Source of the DNA: Elusimicrobiota bacterium
GTDB taxonomy: Bacteria > Elusimicrobiota > Elusimicrobia > UBA1565 > UBA9628
DNA: 5,449 nucleotides
Assembly: GCA_028717525.1 (NCBI GenBank)
Contig: JAQUNT010000191.1
Span: forward strand, 1-5,449
Reading direction: 5' to 3'
Below the pieces are notes generated by a model. The model saw only the letters and a list, made by a program, of their open reading frames with translations, had not been told where the DNA came from and did not search any database. The position numbers were made by a program, and so were the translations under genes. Below are positions 1 through 5,348 of this stretch, piece after piece. Numbering within the stretch: position 1 is the stretch's first letter; the number at the start of each line of letters is the position of its first letter.

Positions 1-267
1 CTCCAGGGCGCCGAGGCCATGGCCGCGGTGCTCTCGCCCGGCTCTTTGCGTTCCACCCTGTTCACGGTCCAGCCGCTCCTGGACGGGAAGAGGGCCGACA
101 GCTTCGTCCTCTGGGGCGCGGGCACCGGCCACGGCCTGGGCTTGTGCCGGGCCGGCATGCTGGGCCAGGCTCGCCTGGGCCGCAAGTGGCAGGTCATCCT
201 GGAGCACTACTTCCCCAAGCTTCAGCTGACCCGCCCGGCCGAGAGCGGGAAGAAGCAGCAGCCGTGA
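1..267 (+). CDS. SpoIID/LytB-domain protein, C-terminal part (5' end outside the window)
   Basis: Frame 1 is open from the first base to the TGA at 265-267 and gives 88 residues of a protein whose start lies outside the window. The visible part matches the end of the SpoIID/LytB domain: an LRSTLF segment (residues 16-21 of the fragment), then a glycine-rich GAGTGHGLGLCR stretch (39-50), then a helix ending in ILEHYFPKLQL (about 66-76), equivalent to the family's GHGxGxxQxGA...ILxxYYPxxxL ending. In endospore formers SpoIID is a peptidoglycan lytic transglycosylase. In other bacteria related proteins are envelope-associated and mostly of unproven role, so only a peptidoglycan-related function is inferred. 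The usual Q of the GHGxGxxQ motif is R here (R50). A lysine- and glutamine-rich tail of about 11 residues follows the domain. The stop overlaps the next gene's start by 4 bases, suggesting translational coupling. Catalytic residues would lie upstream and cannot be checked. Confidence 0.85.
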   Translation, partial: LQGAEAMAAVLSPGSLRSTLFTVQPLLDGKRADSFVLWGAGTGHGLGLCRAGMLGQARLGRKWQVILEHYFPKLQLTRPAESGKKQQP

Positions 268-1430
268 GCCCAGCGCCCATCAAGGTCGTCCACGTCATCA
301 CCCGCCTGGACCTGGGCGGGGCCCAGCGCAACACCTTGCATACGGTGCGCTCCTTGGACCCGGAGCGCTTCGCCGCGGTGCTGGTCTGCGGGCGGGGGGG
401 CGTGCTCGACGAGGAACTGGCCTCATGGCCCCAGGACGGCCCGCGCTCCCTCTACGTCGACGACTTGGTACGGGAGGTCTCCCCAGGGCATGACCTGCGG
501 GCCTTCCTGACTCTGCGCCGTCTCTTCCTTGAAGAGAAGCCGGCCGTGGTGCACACGCACAGCTCCAAGGCCGGGATCCTGGGCCGACTGGCGGCCCGGG
601 CCGCGGGAGTGCCGGTCATCGTGCACACCTTCCACGGCTTCGGCTTCCACGAGGGTCAGTCGCGGGTGAAGAAATGGCTCTACGTCCTGGCGGAGCGGCT
701 GGCCGGCTCGATGTCCACGGCCTTGGTGTTCGTGTCGCGAGACAATCAGGAGTACGCCAGGAGATACGGGCTGGGAGACCCGGCCCGCTACGTGCTGATC
801 CGCTCCGGGGTGAGGCTGTCGGAGCTGCCGGCGCGCTGCGATGCCACGGCGAAGAAGCAGAGCCTGGGTCTGCCGCCCGGGTCGCGGCTCGTGCTGAGCG
901 TGGGCAACTTCAAGCCCCAGAAGAACCCGGCGGACTTCCTAGCCGCGGCCCGCATCGTGGCGCGCGCGCAGCCCGAGGCGGCCTTCGCCTTCGTGGGCGA
1001 CGGGCCCCTGCGCGCGGAGATGGAGGCCGGGCTGGGCGAGCTGGGGCCGCGCTTCCTCCTGCCGGGCTGGCGCCACGACGTGGCCGAGCTCCTGGCGGCC
1101 GCGGACGTGTTCGTGCTCACCTCCTTATGGGAGGGCCTGCCCAGGGCCCTGGTCGAGGCCATGAAGTCCGGGGTGGCTGCGGTCTGCTATGCCACGGACG
1201 GGGTCAAGGACGTGGTCCGGGACGGGGAGAACGGCTTCCTGGTGGCGCAGGGTGATGTCGCGGCTCTGGCCCGGCGGGTGGAGGAACTGCTCGAAGACGA
1301 GGCCATGCGCAAGAGGCTCGGCGCCGCCGCCGCCGCCTCCATAGGGCTCGAGTTCGACATCGACGCCATGGTCCGCCGGCAGGAGCAGCTGTACTTGCGA
1401 TTGGTCGGTGCCACGGGTCAACTTTCTTAA
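264..1430 (+). CDS. GT4-family (GT-B fold) glycosyltransferase
   Basis: This 388-residue protein is probably a cytoplasmic or membrane-peripheral retaining glycosyltransferase that moves a sugar from a nucleotide donor to a lipid-linked or surface glycan. The N-terminal acceptor domain opens with a beta strand and the RLDLGGAQR loop (residues 14-22). HTHSSKAG (97-104) and HTFHGFGFHEGQS (121-133) follow, as in EpsD/EpsF-like capsule and exopolysaccharide enzymes. The C-terminal donor domain shows SVGNFKPQKN (212-221), VGDGPLR (244-250), LPGWRHDV (266-273), and the GT4 EX7E motif as E290-GLPRALV-E298. The ORF extends upstream to an ATG at 144, but the extra residues are low-complexity and lie inside the SpoIID-domain gene. 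The GTG at 264, in a GTGA overlap with the upstream stop, starts just before the first beta strand and is preferred. No membrane segment or signal peptide is seen. Donor and acceptor cannot be predicted. Confidence 0.88.
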   Translation: MSPAPIKVVHVITRLDLGGAQRNTLHTVRSLDPERFAAVLVCGRGGVLDEELASWPQDGPRSLYVDDLVREVSPGHDLRAFLTLRRLFLEEKPAVVHTHSSKAGILGRLAARAAGVPVIVHTFHGFGFHEGQSRVKKWLYVLAERLAGSMSTALVFVSRDNQEYARRYGLGDPARYVLIRSGVRLSELPARCDATAKKQSLGLPPGSRLVLSVGNFKPQKNPADFLAAARIVARAQPEAAFAFVGDGPLRAEMEAGLGELGPRFLLPGWRHDVAELLAAADVFVLTSLWEGLPRALVEAMKSGVAAVCYATDGVKDVVRDGENGFLVAQGDVAALARRVEELLEDEAMRKRLGAAAAASIGLEFDIDAMVRRQEQLYLRLVGATGQLS

Positions 1431-1445
1431 CTTATTTGGTAGAAT
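1418..1445 (+). promoter_or_regulatory. Possible sigma-70-type promoter before the GT2 gene
   Basis: A short AT-rich island spans the end of the GT4 gene and the 24-base gap. It contains a good -10 hexamer, TAGAAT (1440-1445), with a weak -35 candidate, TCAACT (1418-1423), 16 bases upstream. A transcript from this -10 would start around 1452, only a few bases before the ATG at 1455. No Shine-Dalgarno sequence precedes that ATG, so a leaderless or nearly leaderless message is possible. The -35 match is poor, hence moderate confidence. Confidence 0.4.
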
Positions 1446-1454
1446 CAGCGCCTC

Positions 1455-2417
1455 ATGGCAGAGCCCGCCAAGCCGTACCTGAGCGTGATCATCCCGGTTT
1501 TTAACGAGGAGGAAAGCCTCCCCGGCCTGGGCGAGGAGCTGGCCGGCGTCCTCAAGGGCCTGGACAAGCCCGGCGAGGTCATCCTCGTAGACGACGGCTC
1601 CACGGACTCCTCCTACGCCGGCATCCAGGCCCTGGTCAAGCGCTACCCCGGCTTCAAGGGAGTGCGCCTGGGCCGCAACGTGGGCCAGACCGCCGCCCTC
1701 TCCGCGGGCATCGCCCAGGCCCAGGGCGAGATCATCGGCATGCTCGACGCGGATCGCCAGAACGACCCCCGCGACATCCCCATGCTCCTGGCCAGGTTCG
1801 GCGAAGGCTACGACGTGGTCAGCGGCTGGCGCAAGGACCGCCAGGACCCGGGCCTGACCCGCATCCTGCCCTCGCGCATCGCCAACGCCCTCATCTCCTG
1901 GATCACCGGCGTGCACCTGCACGACTACGGCTGCACCCTGAAGCTCTACCGCGCGGTCTATCTGAAGTCCGTCCGCCTCTACGGCGAGATGCACCGCTTC
2001 ATCCCGGCTTTCGCCGGCTTCCTCGGCGCCCGCATCGCCGAGGTCCCGGTCAACCACCGCCCCCGCACGCAAGGCGTCTCCAAATACGGCCTGGGCCGGA
2101 CCTTCAAGGTCGTCCTGGACCTCATCACGGTCAAGTTCATGGACGCCTACATGGCCAAGCCCATCTACCTCTTCGGAGGCAGCGGCCTGGCCATGAGCGG
2201 AGCCGGCCTGCTCATGGCCGCCTACACCTTGCACCGCAAGTTCCACGACCATGTCTTCGTCAAGGACCAGCCCCTCTTCCAGGTCTCTATCTTCTTCCTC
2301 CTGGCCGGACTCCAGCTGCTCCTGCTGGGCTTGGTGGCCGAGATCCTCATCCGGGTCTACTTCGACATCAAGGACAAGCCCCCGTACTTCATACGGGAAA
2401 CTGTCGGTTTTAATTGA
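1455..2417 (+). CDS. GT2-family polyprenyl-phosphate glycosyltransferase (DPM1/GtrB/ArnC type)
   Basis: This 320-residue membrane-anchored enzyme is predicted to transfer a sugar from a nucleotide donor to a polyprenyl (undecaprenyl) phosphate, making a lipid-linked sugar for envelope glycans. The GT-A domain begins with LSVIIPVFNEE (residues 9-19), has VDDGSTD (45-51) and the metal-binding DAD (98-100) followed by RQ. GWRKDRQDP (124-132), DYGCTLKLYR (157-166), MHRFIPA (179-185) and HRPRTQGVSKYGLGRT (201-216) are typical of the DPM1/GtrB branch. Two hydrophobic segments follow at about 236-259 and 276-299, then a short tail with PPYFIRE, as in bacterial GtrB-like proteins. The length is normal. 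ATG 1455 is the only sensible start, but it lacks an obvious ribosome-binding site. The sugar is unknown: mannose, glucose, galactose and modified pentoses all occur in this family. No gtrA-like flippase or ArnT-like transferase is visible in the window. It probably acts with the preceding GT4 enzyme in surface glycan synthesis, by neighbourhood only. Confidence 0.9.
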   Translation: MAEPAKPYLSVIIPVFNEEESLPGLGEELAGVLKGLDKPGEVILVDDGSTDSSYAGIQALVKRYPGFKGVRLGRNVGQTAALSAGIAQAQGEIIGMLDADRQNDPRDIPMLLARFGEGYDVVSGWRKDRQDPGLTRILPSRIANALISWITGVHLHDYGCTLKLYRAVYLKSVRLYGEMHRFIPAFAGFLGARIAEVPVNHRPRTQGVSKYGLGRTFKVVLDLITVKFMDAYMAKPIYLFGGSGLAMSGAGLLMAAYTLHRKFHDHVFVKDQPLFQVSIFFLLAGLQLLLLGLVAEILIRVYFDIKDKPPYFIRETVGFN

Positions 2418-2443
2418 CTTTTCGCCGGGAAAACAGCTATCAT
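2414..2443 (+). promoter_or_regulatory. Probable sigma-70-type promoter at the head of the DUF177-rpmF-plsX-fabG run
   Basis: TTGACT (2414-2419) and TATCAT (2438-2443) each match five of six bases of the -35 and -10 consensus, with 18 bases between them. The -35 overlaps the stop codon of the GT2 gene, and the -10 overlaps the proposed ATG of the DUF177 gene (2442). The region is AT-rich against a GC-rich background. If used, transcription would begin at about 2450, which conflicts with an ATG start at 2442. Either the start codon is the in-frame TTG at 2451, or the promoter is fortuitous. Confidence 0.45.
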
Positions 2444-2861
2444 GACCCCCTTGCAGTTCGACCTCAGCGGTCTGGCCGAAGAGGCCGTCTTGGCCTTGGA
2501 GCGCCGGCTGGAGCCGGCCGAGTTGCAGCACATGATGGCCGGCTCCGCGGTCCTCACCGGGCCGCTGGAAGTGCAGTTGAGCGTCGCTCGGCATGGGTCC
2601 GGGGCTTCGTACTCGGGCACGGTCGCGGGGGAGTGGGAACTCACCTGCGTGCGGTGCCTGGGCCCGGCTCGCCAGCGCTTCCGCGCCACGCTCGAGGGGG
2701 ACGTGCCCGCGGGCGCGCCGACCCTCGACGCGACGGAAGAAGTGCGGCAGGCGCTGCACCTGGCCCTGCCCGGCCACGCCCGCTGCCGGGCAGACTGCAA
2801 GGGGCTCTGCCCGAAGTGCGGGGCCAACCGCAACGAGAAGCTTTGCGGCTGCGCAGTCTGA
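2442..2861 (+). CDS. DUF177 / YceD-family protein linked to 23S rRNA and L32
   Basis: The 139-residue protein matches the DUF177 (YceD) family, which is almost always encoded next to rpmF and is implicated in 23S rRNA accumulation or processing. Visible family features are LTCVRCL (C69 and C72) in the middle and a C-terminal cysteine cluster, CRADCKGLCPKCG (C115, C119, C123, C126), followed by C135 and C137 in LCGC. The cysteines suggest a metal-binding (zinc) module, which is inferred rather than shown. The length is slightly below the roughly 170 residues of the E. coli member and normal for other phyla. ATG 2442 has only a weak GGGA (2427-2430) 11 bases upstream. An in-frame TTG at 2451 is an alternative because a promoter-like -10 overlaps the ATG. 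Rpm F follows after 21 bases, which supports both the identity and a shared transcript. Confidence 0.88.
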   Translation: MTPLQFDLSGLAEEAVLALERRLEPAELQHMMAGSAVLTGPLEVQLSVARHGSGASYSGTVAGEWELTCVRCLGPARQRFRATLEGDVPAGAPTLDATEEVRQALHLALPGHARCRADCKGLCPKCGANRNEKLCGCAV

Positions 2862-2882
2862 GGATTTCGCACCAGGAGAGAT

Positions 2883-3107
2883 ATGCCAAACCCAAAACGC
2901 AAGCACACGCGGTCCCGCCGGGACAGCCGCCGCGCCCAGAACTGGCGCCTGGACCACACGACCGCTTCCGCCTGCCCCAACTGCAAGAACCTGCGGCCCC
3001 CGCACACCGTCTGTCCCAGCTGCGGCTGGTACAACGGCCGGATGGTCGTCGCGCCCAAGAAGAAGGAGAAGGCCGCGGAAGGCGAGGGCGGACAGCAGAA
3101 GCCGTAG
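2883..3107 (+). CDS. rpmF: 50S ribosomal protein L32
   Basis: This 74-residue basic protein is bL32 of the large ribosomal subunit. It begins with MPNPKRKHTRSRRDSRRA, the family's rRNA-binding basic N-terminus (after Met removal, usually PxPKRKxSxxRRxxRR). A zinc ribbon follows with cysteine pairs C31/C34 and C44/C47 separated by nine residues, so this is the zinc-binding (C+) form. The C-terminal tail from residue 59 is a lysine- and glutamate-rich low-complexity extension, slightly longer than in the shortest homologues. AGGAG at 2874-2878 is a clear ribosome-binding site four bases before ATG 2883. The gene lies between DUF177 and plsX, the widely conserved order. Confidence 0.96.
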   Translation: MPNPKRKHTRSRRDSRRAQNWRLDHTTASACPNCKNLRPPHTVCPSCGWYNGRMVVAPKKKEKAAEGEGGQQKP

Positions 3108-3114
3108 CGGCTCG

Positions 3115-4164
3115 ATGCGCATCGCGCTCGACGTCGCCGCCGGCGACACCGGGTTGGCGCCCAACATCGAGGGCGCCATCGCGGCGGCCAACGCCTGGGG
3201 CCTCGGGTTCCTGCTCGTCGGCCCCGCCTCCGAGGTCCGCAGCGAGCTGACGGCCCGCGGCATCCCGCACAGCGACCAGCGCTTCGCCATCGTCGACGCC
3301 CCCCGGGTCATCCCCATGGACGCGGACCCGGCCGCCGCCTGCCGGGACACGCCCGACGCCTCCATCCTCGCCTGCGCCCGGCTGGTGGCCGAAGGCCGCG
3401 CCGCCGCCATGGTCTCCGCCGGGCATTCCGGCGCGGCGGTCACCGCCGCGCTCGGGCACCTCAAGCTCCTGCCCGGGGTGCCGCGGCCGGCCCTGGCCGT
3501 CGCCGTCCCGACGCCGCGGGGCCACACCGTGCTCCTCGACGTGGGCGCCAACACCGAGTGCCGGCCCTGGCACCTGCTGCAGTTCGCGGCCATGGGCGCG
3601 CTCTACAGCCGCCATGTGCTGCGCCAGGCCGCCCCCACCGTGGGCCTGCTCTCCGTGGGCGAGGAGGAGAGCCGGGGCAACGACTTGGTCCGCCAGACCG
3701 CTCCGCTGCTCAGGGCCGGCGGGCTCGACTTCCGCGGCCCGGTGCAGGGCCACGACATCACCGCCGGCGCCGTGGACGTGGTGGTCTGCGACGGGTTCAC
3801 CGGCAACATCGCCTTGAAGCTCATCGAAGGGGTGGCGGCCTCGGTCCTCAACTCCCTCAAGACCGAGATCCGCCGCAACCGCATCTACAAGGCGGGCGGA
3901 CTGCTGCTGCGCGGCCCGCTCAACCGCCTCAAGAAGCGCCTCAATCCGGACGAGTACGGCGGAGCGCCCCTGCTCGGCGTGGGCGGCGCGGTGGTGGTCG
4001 CCCACGGCCGGTCCAACTCCAAGGCCATCGCCAACTCCCTGCGCGCCGCGGCTCAGCTCGCGGAGCGCGGCGTCGACGCCCAGATCCGCAAGTCGGTCGC
4101 GTCCCTTCAGCTCAGCCTGGAGACCGCGAAGCTGCAGACCCTAGAAACGTCCCCCGCGAGGTAG
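3115..4164 (+). CDS. plsX: Phosphate acyltransferase PlsX (acyl-ACP:phosphate transacylase)
   Basis: PlsX converts acyl-ACP and phosphate to acyl-phosphate, the donor that PlsY uses for the first acylation of glycerol-3-phosphate. It is a peripheral membrane enzyme. The product is 349 residues, normal for the family. Well-conserved blocks are LDVGANTECRPWHLLQFAAMG (from residue 141), VGLLSVGEEESRGND (176-190), VDVVVCDGFTGNIALKLIEG (220-239) and EYGGAPLLGVGG (280-291). The N-terminal half is less typical: the usual DxMGGDxxP appears as DVAAGDTGLAP (6-16), the SAGNTGA motif as SAGHSGA (101-107), and the RKKxSS segment as CRDTPDAS (76-83). The frame is open far upstream, but ATG 3115, seven bases after the rpmF stop, gives the canonical MRIALD start. 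Its ribosome-binding site is weak, so translational coupling to rpmF is likely. fabG follows after six bases. Confidence 0.94.
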   Translation: MRIALDVAAGDTGLAPNIEGAIAAANAWGLGFLLVGPASEVRSELTARGIPHSDQRFAIVDAPRVIPMDADPAAACRDTPDASILACARLVAEGRAAAMVSAGHSGAAVTAALGHLKLLPGVPRPALAVAVPTPRGHTVLLDVGANTECRPWHLLQFAAMGALYSRHVLRQAAPTVGLLSVGEEESRGNDLVRQTAPLLRAGGLDFRGPVQGHDITAGAVDVVVCDGFTGNIALKLIEGVAASVLNSLKTEIRRNRIYKAGGLLLRGPLNRLKKRLNPDEYGGAPLLGVGGAVVVAHGRSNSKAIANSLRAAAQLAERGVDAQIRKSVASLQLSLETAKLQTLETSPAR

Positions 4165-4170
4165 ACCACC

Positions 4171-4935
4171 ATGTCCGAAGCCCCCGCCGCGACCCGCCGC
4201 CTGGCCGGCAAGACCGCCATCGTGACCGGTTCCGCCCAGGGCATCGGCCACTGCATAGCCGAGCTCTTCGGCCGCGAGGGCGCCGCCGTGGTCCTGGTCG
4301 ACGTCGACGAAGCCAAGACCGCGGAAGCCGCGGGCCGGCTCTCCGCCGCCGGCATCCCGTCGCTGGCCCTCAAGGCGGACGTCTCCAAGTACGAGGACTG
4401 CGAGGCCGTGGTGAAGGCCGCCCTGGAGAAGTTCTCCAAGGTGGACGTCCTGGTCAACAACGCCGGAGTCACCCGGGACAACCTGCTCATGCGCATGGCC
4501 GACGCGGACTGGGACCTGGTCCTCGCCATCAACCTCAAGGGCACCTTCAACTTCACCAAGGCCGTGGCCCGGGGCATGCTCAAGGCCCGCGCGGGTCGCA
4601 TCATCAACATCGCCTCCATCGTGGGCCAGATGGGCAACGCCGGCCAGGCCAACTACTGCGCCTCCAAGGGCGGCGTCATCGCCCTGACTAAGAGCTGCGC
4701 GCGCGAGTTCGCCTCGCGCGGCGTCCTGGTCAACGCGATCGCGCCGGGCTTCATCCGCACGCGCATGACGGAGGCCATTCCGGAGGAGGCCAAGAAGAAG
4801 CTTCTGGAGGCCATCCTGCTTGGCCGCATGGGCGAGCCGGAGGACATCGCGCGCGCCGCGCTGTTCCTGGCCGGCGAAGATTCGTCGTACATCACCGGGC
4901 AGGTGCTCGGGGTCAATGGCGGGATGTATATGTAG
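4171..4935 (+). CDS. fabG: 3-oxoacyl-ACP reductase FabG
   Basis: FabG is the NADPH-dependent short-chain dehydrogenase that reduces 3-ketoacyl-ACP to 3-hydroxyacyl-ACP in type II fatty-acid elongation, as a cytoplasmic tetramer. The 254-residue product shows the Rossmann motif TGSAQGIG (19-26), NNAG (96-99), and the full catalytic tetrad N121, S149, Y162 and K166 (in NYCASKGG). The PG motif (192-193) and the C-terminal SSYITGQVLGVNGGMYM ending are diagnostic of FabG rather than of a generic short-chain dehydrogenase. There is a short N-terminal extension of about ten residues before LAGKTAIVTG. GAGGT (4158-4162), inside the end of plsX, is a suitable ribosome-binding site eight bases before the ATG. 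Position next to plsX and acpP supports the assignment. The fabH and fabD genes often found between plsX and fabG are absent here. Confidence 0.96.
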   Translation: MSEAPAATRRLAGKTAIVTGSAQGIGHCIAELFGREGAAVVLVDVDEAKTAEAAGRLSAAGIPSLALKADVSKYEDCEAVVKAALEKFSKVDVLVNNAGVTRDNLLMRMADADWDLVLAINLKGTFNFTKAVARGMLKARAGRIINIASIVGQMGNAGQANYCASKGGVIALTKSCAREFASRGVLVNAIAPGFIRTRMTEAIPEEAKKKLLEAILLGRMGEPEDIARAALFLAGEDSSYITGQVLGVNGGMYM

Positions 4936-5005
4936 GTGCCAGCGCTTTGACTTTTGACAGCCGGGTCCAAAATGTAGGACAATCAAAAGTCAAAGCCTGG
5001 CACCT
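4934..5005. repeat. 72-base inverted-repeat element between fabG and acpP (REP/MITE-like)
   Basis: Two arms pair almost perfectly: 4934-4957 with 4983-5005, giving 23 base pairs with one bulged base (C4943). Each arm has an AGGTGCCAG outer part and a GCTTTGACTTTTGA inner part. The 25-base loop (4958-4982) contains a small inner stem, GTCC (4965-4968) with GGAC (4977-4980). The left arm begins on the last bases of the fabG stop codon, and the right arm ends 25 bases before the acpP ATG. The length, palindromic ends and intergenic position resemble REP or MITE-type repeat units spread by small transposases, but only one copy is visible. There is no T-tract after the stem, so it is not a standard intrinsic terminator, although the folded RNA could protect the fabG message or block read-through. 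Confidence 0.8.
4954..4983 (+). promoter_or_regulatory. Probable acpP promoter inside the inverted-repeat element
   Basis: A perfect -35 hexamer, TTGACA (4954-4959), is followed after 18 bases by GACAAT (4978-4983), which matches four of six -10 positions. The -35 straddles the left arm and loop, and the -10 ends on the first base of the right arm. Transcription would start near 4990 inside the right arm, giving a leader of about 40 bases that carries the strong acpP ribosome-binding site. This would let acpP be expressed independently of plsX-fabG. An overlapping TTGACT at 4947-4952 has no suitable -10. Confidence 0.45.
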
Positions 5006-5019
5006 GGACTTAGCAGCCT

Positions 5020-5027
5020 AGGAGGAG
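5020..5027 (+). promoter_or_regulatory. Strong ribosome-binding site of acpP
   Basis: AGGAGGAG is the best Shine-Dalgarno match in the window. Its AGGAGG core (5020-5025) lies five bases before ATG 5031 and fixes the acpP start. It contrasts with the weak or missing sites before the GT2, DUF177 and plsX genes and fits the high ACP demand of the cell. Confidence 0.85.
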
Positions 5028-5030
5028 AAA

Positions 5031-5282
5031 ATGGCGGATACCAGCGTCAGCGTCGCAGACCGCGTCAAGAAGATCATCGTCGAGCAGCTCGGGGTGGACG
5101 CCTCGGAGGTCAAGCCGGAGGCCCATTTCGTCAACGACCTGGGCGCCGACTCCCTCGACACCGTGGAGCTGGTGATGGCCCTGGAAGAGGAATTCGACAT
5201 GGAGATCCCCGACGACCAGGCCGAGAAGATCCAGACCGTCGGCCAGGCCGTCGAATACATCAACGGACACGCAAAGAAGTAG
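5031..5282 (+). CDS. acpP: Acyl carrier protein
   Basis: ACP carries growing acyl chains as thioesters on a 4'-phosphopantetheine arm and is the shared substrate carrier for FabG and PlsX encoded just upstream. The 83-residue acidic protein has the canonical DSL attachment site, with S41 as the modified serine, inside [19 protein letters not shown] (35-53). Helix II and III sequences ([19 protein letters not shown], about 53-71) match the family. The length is a few residues above the E. coli protein because of a short N-terminal extension ([10 protein letters not shown]). Start ATG 5031 has a very strong ribosome-binding site. A GC-rich hairpin follows 19 bases after the stop, and fabF, the usual next gene, is not there. 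Confidence 0.97.
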   Translation: MADTSVSVADRVKKIIVEQLGVDASEVKPEAHFVNDLGADSLDTVELVMALEEEFDMEIPDDQAEKIQTVGQAVEYINGHAKK

Positions 5283-5301
5283 GCCGGGACGATTATCCAG
5301 C

Positions 5302-5339
5302 CCAGACCGGCGGGGTGACCCGCCGGTCTGGACCGTTTT
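5302..5339 (+). terminator. Probable intrinsic terminator after acpP
   Basis: A perfect 13-bp GC-rich stem pairs 5302-5314 with 5319-5331 around a GTGA tetraloop, which is of the stable GNRA type. Four T residues (5336-5339) follow after a four-base ACCG spacer. The stem is strong, but the T-tract is short and offset, so termination may be partial. It lies between acpP and the rnc start (5349) and would also form part of an rnc leader if transcription reads through. Confidence 0.65.
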
Positions 5340-5348
5340 GAAGCCCGC

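Noticed and set aside
144..263. An N-terminal extension of the GT4 gene from ATG 144
   Set aside because: It would overlap the SpoIID-domain gene by over 120 bases and adds a low-complexity, non-homologous stretch before the natural first beta strand. The GTG at 264 fits better.
2593..3114. An upstream extension of plsX through rpmF in the same frame
   Set aside because: The extra 174 codons overlap DUF177 and rpmF and have no domain features. MRIALD at 3115 is the canonical PlsX start.
1125..3593. An 822-codon open frame on the - strand
   Set aside because: It runs opposite to four well-recognised genes. Its translation is compositionally biased with no recognisable domain, as expected of antisense frames in GC-rich DNA.
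2641..4005. A 454-codon open frame on the - strand
   Set aside because: It lies antisense to DUF177, rpmF and plsX, is rich in G, A, R and H with no motif, and is a shadow of GC-rich coding.
3558..4691. A 377-codon open frame on the + strand in a second frame across plsX and fabG
   Set aside because: The product is arginine-, glycine- and proline-rich low complexity, and both real genes in the other frame carry complete family motifs.
4964..4993. A divergent promoter on the - strand of the inverted-repeat element
   Set aside because: The right arm gives TTGACT on the - strand (4988-4993), but no acceptable -10 lies 16-18 bases away, and no - strand gene is there to be served.
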